From the NCBI GenBank assembly GCA_944321125.1, contig CALUKD010000005.1, forward strand, positions 62,001 through 126,000: a stretch of 64,000 nt of DNA. Reading direction: 5' to 3'. The stretch is from Candidatus Butyricimonas faecavium (lineage in GTDB: Bacteria; Bacteroidota; Bacteroidia; Bacteroidales; Marinifilaceae). The notes beneath the pieces were generated by a model. It saw only the letters and a list, made by a program, of their open reading frames with translations, made no database searches and was not told the DNA's origin. Made by a program: the position numbers and the translations under genes. Below, piece after piece: positions 58,401-64,000 of the stretch (position 1 is the stretch's first letter; every line of letters begins with the position of its first letter).

Positions 58401-58809
58401 ATGGAATTTTAATGCTGTTTTCAGTTATCGTTGTGGCGGACAGATGTACAATTCAACGCTGGCCAATAAAGTTGAGAATATTCATCCTATTAACAATGCA
58501 GATAAGCGGGTACTTTATGATCGTTGGAAAGAACCGGGAGATCATGCAAAATATAAAGGTGTGACGGATCTTTCAAGTACGCAGGCAACGAGTCGCTTCG
58601 TGGCAGATGAGAACACGCTGGAATGTGGCAGTATTTCTTTAGGATATGAATGGACTTCCGAGTGGTTGAAAAAGAATCTTTCAATTTCTTATTTATCTCT
58701 GACGGGGTATGGCGAGGATATTTTTCGTATTTCGAGTATCAAACAAGAACGCGGGACAAATTATCCTTTTGCCCGGAAATTTTCACTCTCGTTGTCAGTC
58801 AGATTTTAA
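55411..58809 (+). CDS. SusC/RagA TonB-dependent outer-membrane transporter with STN domain
   Basis: 1132 residues. The signal region ends near EPVRAQD. An STN domain (about 45-120: VNLDMKNTSLIEIIEELRVQ), CarboxypepD_reg-like domain (GIVVDKQKEPLPGVTIKV), plug (VVVTGVFTKAKESYTG, LLKDASATAMYGTRGANGVVVI) and barrel ending FSLSLSVRF follow. It is a signalling transporter of the third module. The downstream DPP-IV-type peptidase suggests a peptide-containing substrate, which is inference. Confidence 0.94.
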   Translation: MKDYRHKFVRRIFRFCPKIMKWCLGVFVGCLLTEPVRAQDNEFPRVNLDMKNTSLIEIIEELRVQTRYNFLFNSDELRSFTGITIRLQSVNLKQALDSLLIGRKTGLTYTLEDKTVVIRKVVVKNQQKSLTLKGIVVDKQKEPLPGVTIKVEGTSLGTATNIDGEFTLNLPMQDGILEVSFVGFKSNRVPFSAEKNTFDIVMEEEIENLDEVVVTGVFTKAKESYTGAATTITATDLKRVGNRNILSSIRNFDPSFNIVDNPTMGSDPNSLPDITIRGNSSMTSNVRDLQSESQNTQSANMPLFIMDGFEITLERMMDLDDNQVETITLLKDASATAMYGTRGANGVVVITTKQPEAGKLQLTYKGGLAIEAPDLTSYNLLNAKEKLEYEKAAGLYTYNDGPGATQHSLESLYNSRMLAAERGVNTYWLKYPVRTGVGHNHSLRLEGGREEIRYAVGLSYKNVAGAMKGSDRNTLNGNVFLSYKLKKLTFQNDLQVSSNKSQNSPYGTFSQYAKINSYWKPYDDEGNLLMILDERIYSNEAYGSSYSNTVYNPLYNAYLPSIDNSKYTQITNNFAVEWTILPELILRGKFSVTSKNSRSDEYKPASHTDFLKYTGDDYERRGSYEMGYGESFKYEADFTLNYNKTFKGVHQLYVGLGYNFAEEKTENYLFSAEGIPDDYSDFIGLAASYKKDGSPYGDEGISRRAGGIVNVNYTYDRRYFIDVSGKLEGSSKFGADNRYAPFWSIGAGWNIHQEHFLGNSGLLNTARLRVSYGTSGAQNFSPYQAMRTFKYFSGQNYNGNAGSYLLGIGNPELGWQKTGQLNIGMELGMFENRLKVNVDWYNKLTDDMLADITLPLAGGFGSYKANVGKVQNRGIEVSVNAYLIRNSERNLFWSVGGTVLYNKNEIKEISNSLEFLNEELLNNDGANPSFLFKEGQSMNTIFAVRSLGIDPANGKEIYLKADGHTQTYNWDARDKVACGVTDPKVWGNFNTMLRYKGWNFNAVFSYRCGGQMYNSTLANKVENIHPINNADKRVLYDRWKEPGDHAKYKGVTDLSSTQATSRFVADENTLECGSISLGYEWTSEWLKKNLSISYLSLTGYGEDIFRISSIKQERGTNYPFARKFSLSLSVRF

Positions 58810-58828
58810 CTATTAAAAAGAATATCAT

Positions 58829-60301
58829 ATGAAAGTAATAAAAACAAGATATTGTCATTGGCTGTTGGTTATTCTACTTGTGTTTACCAGCAGTTGCAAT
58901 GATTGGTTGGATGTGAATCCCCGGACAGAGATGAAAGAAGAGGATATGTATCAAAGCGAGAAGGGATTTAAAAATGTAATGAATGGAATATATATTCAGT
59001 TGGCTGCCAAAGAATTATATGGTAAGAATATGAGCTATTATTTCCCAGACTTGCTTGCCGGTTATTGGTATAAAACTTCCAATTCAACAGAAACTTACAT
59101 AACTTCCTTTAATTATACAGAAAGTAAAGTGGAAGACGTGATTGAAACTATCTGGAGTAAATATTATACCGTGGTGGCGCATATCAATGATTTGTTAGAG
59201 AATTTGGAAAATACTGACATACAATTTTCTAATGGGAATAAGGAGTTATTATTGGGAGAGGCTTACGGTTTACGTGCTTTTATACATCTGGAAGTACTTC
59301 GTTTGTTTGGTCCGGTTCCCGCGGAAGCCACGGATGCCACAGAGGCTATTCCTTACGTAACGGAAATTACGCGGGATCCATCGAAACTAATCTCTGTCAG
59401 TTACGGGGAAGTGAAGGAGAATATTCTAAAAGATCTGGATCAAGCAGAAAAATACTTGAAAGAAGACCCGTTTACTCTTGGAACTATGTTTGATTTTAAT
59501 AATCCGGGTTCCAGTAAGGCAACTTATGAACCGGAGGATGATTGGCATTATTATCGACAGACTCACCTGAATATTTATGCCGTGGATGCCTTGCGGGCTC
59601 GTTTTTATCAATGGATAGGAGATCCGGTACAGGCTGCCGTTTATGCAAAAAAAGTAGTTGATGTGTTAAATCCGGATGGTACAAATAAGTTTAAATTGGC
59701 CACGGAGGCTAATTCTTATTCTTCTTCTGCGGAGACCCCTAGTTTGGTTATGGCGTGTGAACACGTTTTCGGGGTGAATTGTTCCAATTTACAGACAATT
59801 ATTAATGGTGTCTTGATTTCGTCTTCCGTGGCAAAACCTTCGTTGTATCTGACCAATTCGTGGGTTTCCAATGTATATGAGAATTCCGCGACGGATGTTC
59901 GTTGTAAGAGTGGACGTTATTTCGAGGTAGATGGTACTTATGCTTATTACCTGAAGTACTACGAAAGTGGCAGTATTGAGGCCACGGATGTTATCCCGTT
60001 GATTCGTCTTGCGGAAATGTACTTGATCTTGATAGAGAATTCGCCGTTGGCAGAGGCACAGGGATATTTCAATACTTACCGACAGGCGCGTAATATGAGT
60101 ATTTCGATGACAATCGGTACAGAAACTGCCAGAAAGAGTCAGGTTGAAAAAGAATATCGGAAAGAATTTTGGGGAGAGGGGCAAATGTTTTTTTACTATA
60201 AGGCGCATAATATGACAACGTGGGGACTACCGCAGAGCGTAACGGTACCGGCAAATGGTTTTGTGGTTCCAAAACCGCAAGGGCAAACTGCTTTTGAGTA
60301 G
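58829..60301 (+). CDS. SusD/RagB-type surface lipoprotein
   Basis: 490 residues with lipobox TSSC and a canonical start (CNDWLDVNPRTEMKEEDMYQSEKGFKNVMNGIYIQL). TPR-like helices (LLLGEAYGLRAFIHLEVLRLFGPVP) and the C-terminal block (LIRLAEMYLILIE, EKEYRKEFWGEGQMFFYYKAHN) match the family. It starts 19 bases after SusC and is the lid for that transporter. Confidence 0.94.
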   Translation: MKVIKTRYCHWLLVILLVFTSSCNDWLDVNPRTEMKEEDMYQSEKGFKNVMNGIYIQLAAKELYGKNMSYYFPDLLAGYWYKTSNSTETYITSFNYTESKVEDVIETIWSKYYTVVAHINDLLENLENTDIQFSNGNKELLLGEAYGLRAFIHLEVLRLFGPVPAEATDATEAIPYVTEITRDPSKLISVSYGEVKENILKDLDQAEKYLKEDPFTLGTMFDFNNPGSSKATYEPEDDWHYYRQTHLNIYAVDALRARFYQWIGDPVQAAVYAKKVVDVLNPDGTNKFKLATEANSYSSSAETPSLVMACEHVFGVNCSNLQTIINGVLISSSVAKPSLYLTNSWVSNVYENSATDVRCKSGRYFEVDGTYAYYLKYYESGSIEATDVIPLIRLAEMYLILIENSPLAEAQGYFNTYRQARNMSISMTIGTETARKSQVEKEYRKEFWGEGQMFFYYKAHNMTTWGLPQSVTVPANGFVVPKPQGQTAFE

Positions 60302-60315
60302 TTTATGAGATTGAT

Positions 60316-61113
60316 ATGGTATATAAAATGATGATTATGAACAGGATATTTAGATACGTGGTTTTAGGGCTGACGCTTTTGGCAGTAGCTTGTGAACAAC
60401 ACGATGCTTTGATGTATGATAATGATGCTCAAGTTTGTTTTGCCCGGGGAGAAGATGGGTTTGGGCAACAGGATAGTGTGTTACATAGTTTCTTTTTGGT
60501 TCCTTCGAATCAAGATAGGGATACGGTGTGGGTAGAATTGGCTTTGATGGGATTTCCAATGAATGAAGATCGACCGGTGAAGTTGATCCAGACAAATACC
60601 GGAGCTGCTAATGCGGCGGTGGCAGGCGTACACTACGTGGCGTTTGATGACCCGGAGGTCGTGAATCAAATCATGATAGGGGCAGGACAAGTGTCAACAA
60701 AGATTCCGGTAATCTTCCTGCGAGATGTCTCGTTGAAGACCGATAAGGTGCGGTTAGAATTGACCATTGGTGAGAATGGCTACTTTAAACCGGGAATTGA
60801 TTCAGATCGAAATTTCATGTTACAGACAACCGAATTAGCAGAGCAACCGGTAAATTGGGAAGAGACATGGGAGAAGTATTTTGGAACGTGGTCTTCTCAA
60901 AAAATGTGGTTTATCGTGAATTATTTGGGTCTGACGGAATTTGAAGAAGAATACGAACAAGCGTATATGGTAAATTTGAAACTAAAAGCACATACAAAAT
61001 TGAACGAGTATAATGAGCTTCAATTTCAACAGGGTAAAGAACCGCTTTGTGATGATCCCTACAAACATCATGAAAACGGAGAAAAATGTGAGAGTTGTGT
61101 AGTATTCCCTTAA
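60316..61113 (+). CDS. DUF4843-type lipoprotein with Cys/His-rich tail
   Basis: 265 residues; in-frame ATGs at 60316, 60328, 60331 and 60337 all precede the lipobox LAVAC, and 60337 (MNRIFRY) gives the most usual signal. The body matches the DUF4843 layout seen after SusD in many Bacteroidota loci: an Ig-like fold with AAVAGVHYVAF and TDKVRLELTIGENGYF. Unusually, the last 21 residues read like a metal-binding or disulphide tail: CDDPYKHHENGEKCESC then VVFP. It is probably a surface-exposed accessory binding protein. Confidence 0.72.
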   Translation: MVYKMMIMNRIFRYVVLGLTLLAVACEQHDALMYDNDAQVCFARGEDGFGQQDSVLHSFFLVPSNQDRDTVWVELALMGFPMNEDRPVKLIQTNTGAANAAVAGVHYVAFDDPEVVNQIMIGAGQVSTKIPVIFLRDVSLKTDKVRLELTIGENGYFKPGIDSDRNFMLQTTELAEQPVNWEETWEKYFGTWSSQKMWFIVNYLGLTEFEEEYEQAYMVNLKLKAHTKLNEYNELQFQQGKEPLCDDPYKHHENGEKCESCVVFP

Positions 61114-61123
61114 CTTAAAATGA

Positions 61124-62686
61124 TTGACGATGAAAAAGAGTATATACATAGTCTGGATGTTGGTAAGTATGTTTATTACGGGTTGTATCGATGATCGGGG
61201 TAATTATGATTATCAACCGTTAGACAAGGTATGGCCGGTGACTATATCCGGTATAAGTGCTCAGGAACGTACCATTGGAGATCGCGTGCAGATATCTCCG
61301 ACGATAAAAGGTACGGAAGGATTGACTGATCTGAAATATACGTGGTTTTTGTATACTCGCGGGCTTGCGATTAGCCAAGAAGACACGCTGTCTCATGCGA
61401 AAGAGTTGGATTGGGTCGTGAATAGGGAATCTGGGAATTATTATTTGATGTTTGAAGTGCGCGATACCGTGCGGGATTTGTTCACCAAAAGATATGTTAA
61501 TTTTAATATCAGCACTTCTTTCTCCACGGGATGGTATGTTCTGGAAACGGGCGGGATTGGTTCGGATATGGATATGATTAGGCCGGACGGGACAACTGTA
61601 GAGAATTTACTGACCACTTACGGGAGTGAAAGAATGGAAGGTGGCCCCCGGAAGATTGTGTTTAAGGAAGACCATAGGCACGAAGTGGAAAACGCGAGTG
61701 GAACAGTGGAAGTAAAGAAAATAGATGCTTTTATCTTGCTTTCGGAACGGGATATTCGTGTGTACGATGCTCAAACAATGGCCTTATTGAAGAGACGCGA
61801 AGATTGTTTTTATGAAATGCCGGCGTCGATAAATCCCCTGAATCGATTTGTAAACGGTTCGGCAGATGATCAGTTAAACAATGACGGCCAATACTATATG
61901 TTTAATTCCGGTAATGTGGGAAAATTCGGTTATCCTGTGTTAGGGGCAGATGGAACAAATAATTACCGGGTGCATCCGGATGCGGTGAGTGCTTCACAAA
62001 AGGCTTTTCTATGGGATGAACTTAGCCGTTCTTTCCTGTACCTTTCTTTAGGTTCACAGATGACCTATTTAAGCGAGGCTTCTGCTGAAGACCGGAATTA
62101 TGGTCCCGTATCTAATACGGATAAAGAAATGATTCGTATGTTGTTTCGTTCGCAGACGAAAGTTCAGGCTCCGGATTGGAAAGCCCGGTATTTGGCTTAT
62201 GGCTTATGGAAAGACAGTAAAGGAGAATACTCCATTGTTGATTTGTACTTCGATGCAGGGAATTACCCGATCGTGGGAAGTTATGCTTTGCCGGAAGGGA
62301 ATCGTTTGTCAAGTACCGATATCATGGTAGCCCATCAGACAATGCCGACTATTTTCTTTGAATCGAATGGTAATGAACTATGGGAGCACACTGTTTCTTC
62401 TGCAACCGCCCTTGCGGAAAGAGAAAGAAAAGTATATAACTTCCCGGTCGGCGAGGAAATTGTTTGTATTCGTCATTTGGACATATCAATTTCTGCAGTT
62501 GAAGAAAAAATGGATCGATTGGTGGTATTGACCAATAGTGTTGACGGGTGGAAGTTATACGGATTTGATTTCATAGAGGGAACGGTAGAGTTTGATATGA
62601 CGGTGACACCGGAGAAAGCCTTGATCGGGCAAGGTAAGGGAAAAGGCGGTTACGTGATGAGAATGGATAATTATAGAGATTTTTAA
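61124..62686 (+). CDS. PKD-like family lipoprotein
   Basis: 520 residues with lipobox ITGC followed by IDDRGNYDYQPLDKVWPVTI, the usual start of the PKD-like family found next to SusCD/DUF4843. One or more Ig/PKD-like domains (about 35-130, with LKYTWFLY) precede a larger beta-rich region, perhaps a propeller, that resembles the protein cut by the left edge. It probably binds ligand at the cell surface with SusD. It starts 10 bases after the DUF4843 gene; the next gene begins within or just after its stop. Confidence 0.75.
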   Translation: MTMKKSIYIVWMLVSMFITGCIDDRGNYDYQPLDKVWPVTISGISAQERTIGDRVQISPTIKGTEGLTDLKYTWFLYTRGLAISQEDTLSHAKELDWVVNRESGNYYLMFEVRDTVRDLFTKRYVNFNISTSFSTGWYVLETGGIGSDMDMIRPDGTTVENLLTTYGSERMEGGPRKIVFKEDHRHEVENASGTVEVKKIDAFILLSERDIRVYDAQTMALLKRREDCFYEMPASINPLNRFVNGSADDQLNNDGQYYMFNSGNVGKFGYPVLGADGTNNYRVHPDAVSASQKAFLWDELSRSFLYLSLGSQMTYLSEASAEDRNYGPVSNTDKEMIRMLFRSQTKVQAPDWKARYLAYGLWKDSKGEYSIVDLYFDAGNYPIVGSYALPEGNRLSSTDIMVAHQTMPTIFFESNGNELWEHTVSSATALAERERKVYNFPVGEEIVCIRHLDISISAVEEKMDRLVVLTNSVDGWKLYGFDFIEGTVEFDMTVTPEKALIGQGKGKGGYVMRMDNYRDF

Positions 62687-62697
62687 TGCTTATCGAA

Positions 62698-64000
62698 ATG
62701 AGAAGTCTTTTAATCATTGTTTTTTTATTTTTCATTGGGAAATTCGGTTTGAGTCAGCAGTTACCGGTGGTGACCGGATGGAAAGACTGTCGACATTATA
62801 TAGAACGAGTGAGAGAAGGTAAAAAGAATGTTTTTTATACGGTAGACGTAAAGACCGGAGAAAGAGTGGTGTACAAGCCGGCAACTAAAAAGCTTCGGGC
62901 AACGGTGAATGTGGAAAATGGTAATCTTGTTTACGTGTCGGAGGCAGGAACTCGGAAAACATTGACCCGAACTCCAGCAGATGTAAAAAATCCTGTTCTT
63001 TCTCCGGATGGGAAATGGGTGGCTTTTACTCGGGCGAATGATTTGTACGCGATAGAATTAGCTTCCGGGCGTGAAATCCGCTACACGAATGATGGATCGG
63101 ATGTCATTAAAAACGGTTATGCCTCGTGGGTGTATTATGAGGAAATTCTTGGACGGGGCAGTAAGTACCGTAGTTTTTGGTGGTCTCCTGATAGCCGTTA
63201 TATAGCCTTTTTCCGTTATGATGATTCCCGGGTTCCGGAATATCCGCTATATGATGTGAAAGGACAACACGGGCGGCAGGAAATAAACCGTTACCCGCGA
63301 GCAGGAGATCCTAATCCGGAGGTGAAAGTGGGGATTGTTCCGGTGACGGGAGGTTCGATTGTTTGGAGTACATTCAATTCGAAAGATGATCAATATTTCG
63401 GAATGCCCTTTTGGCGACCGGACGGAAGCAGTTTACTGGTACAATGGATGCCTCGGGAACAGAATAATCTGAAATTGTATGAAATAGATTTGATGACCGG
63501 GGAAAAGAGTGAGATTTATAATGAGGAACAAGCCACGTGGGTATCGTGGATAGAATCTCTGTATTGGGTGGAGGACGGTTTTTTAATGATCCGGGATTTC
63601 GACGGGTGGGAACAGATATATTTGCATAATTCTGATGGTACATTGAAACGAAAGTTGACTTCCGGTCGTAATTGGGGAACGGAAATTGTACGGGTAGATG
63701 AAGAAAAACGGCAAGTATACTTTATATCGAAAGGAGAAATTTCCACTCGTTATGATTTCTATTGTGTGGGTCTTGATGGAAAGAAGGTACGGCGACTCTC
63801 TTTCGGAGAGTATAGTCATAAGGATATTCTTTTATCTCCGGACAACCGTTATTTTATTACTCGTTACGATAATTATTTCACCCCGACCCGGCTTGGTTTG
63901 GTAAATGTAAAAACGGGTAAAGTGAAGGTCTTGGGAGATGCCAAAGATCCGAATTATGATTCGACAAAAGTGGCTAGGAAAGATATCTTGTGGATGAAGA
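62698..64000 (+). CDS. S9B dipeptidyl-peptidase IV-like protein, N-terminal part (cut by window edge)
   Basis: The frame is open to the last base (about 434 residues visible). ATG at 62698 (MRSLLIIVFLFF) opens a signal peptide ending near GLSQQ; an in-frame ATG at 62686 overlaps the previous stop by one base. Blocks of the DPP-IV beta-propeller are clear: NPVLSPDGKWVAFTRANDLY, GYASWVYYEEILGRGSKYRSFWWSPDS, FFRYDDSRVPEYP and PFWRPDGSSLLVQWM. YYEEI carries the paired Glu that binds the peptide N-terminus. The catalytic Ser-Asp-His domain would lie to the right. It likely trims X-Pro/Ala dipeptides from imported peptides. Confidence 0.88.
   Translation, partial: MRSLLIIVFLFFIGKFGLSQQLPVVTGWKDCRHYIERVREGKKNVFYTVDVKTGERVVYKPATKKLRATVNVENGNLVYVSEAGTRKTLTRTPADVKNPVLSPDGKWVAFTRANDLYAIELASGREIRYTNDGSDVIKNGYASWVYYEEILGRGSKYRSFWWSPDSRYIAFFRYDDSRVPEYPLYDVKGQHGRQEINRYPRAGDPNPEVKVGIVPVTGGSIVWSTFNSKDDQYFGMPFWRPDGSSLLVQWMPREQNNLKLYEIDLMTGEKSEIYNEEQATWVSWIESLYWVEDGFLMIRDFDGWEQIYLHNSDGTLKRKLTSGRNWGTEIVRVDEEKRQVYFISKGEISTRYDFYCVGLDGKKVRRLSFGEYSHKDILLSPDNRYFITRYDNYFTPTRLGLVNVKTGKVKVLGDAKDPNYDSTKVARKDILWMK

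Overview
The window is chromosomal DNA of a Bacteroidota bacterium. It carries SusC/SusD outer-membrane pairs, FecI-type sigma factors with FecR-type anti-sigma factors, many lipoproteins, promoter boxes of the TAnnTTTG type, AT-leaning coding DNA and a tRNA gene without an encoded CCA end. Three SusC proteins with N-terminal STN signalling domains, and thioredoxin-like proteins at the ends of SusCD operons, point to Bacteroidales, perhaps Odoribacteraceae such as Butyricimonas or Odoribacter. That family placement is inference.

Layout. 1-7593: the tail of a polysaccharide- or glycan-utilisation cluster (PKD-like lipoprotein cut by the left edge, GH63-type glycosidase, GH2 beta-galactosidase, secreted M28 peptidase). 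7620-10852: an ABC-2 exporter (ATPase plus a permease fused to a GldG-like domain), closed by a strong terminator. 11000-16526: a lone SF1 helicase, a zinc alcohol dehydrogenase and an AlbA_2/Schlafen-type ATP-binding regulator with a slippage-prone repeat. 16527-21196: a decayed fimbria-type locus (intact DUF3575 protein, frameshifted DUF5119/Mfa2-like gene, 27-residue lipoprotein stub) next to two tandem membrane-bound AraC-type regulators.

21465-29587, 40545-50369 and 53410 to the right edge are three sigma - FecR - SusC - SusD transport and signalling modules. The first ends in a TlpA-like lipoprotein. The second ends in an unrecognised lipoprotein plus a two-domain thioredoxin protein. 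The third ends in DUF4843 and PKD-like lipoproteins and a DPP-IV-type peptidase that runs off the window. Each module should sense its substrate through the STN domain of its own SusC, pass the signal through FecR and release its own sigma factor.

Between the modules lie housekeeping genes: recJ-recR, lysS, gpsA, a GATE-domain membrane protein, a GNAT protein, an mnmA - Crp-like - SMR operon, tRNA-Trp, a phosphoglycolate-phosphatase-like HAD protein, a TGS-domain nucleoside kinase and a lytic transglycosylase. I saw no CRISPR array, rRNA, prophage, insertion sequence or replication origin. The least ordinary items are the fimbrial decay, the 11/12-nt repeat in the AlbA_2 gene, the perfect inverted repeat over the third sigma promoter, the structured leader of the third SusC, and the second module's cargo lipoprotein.
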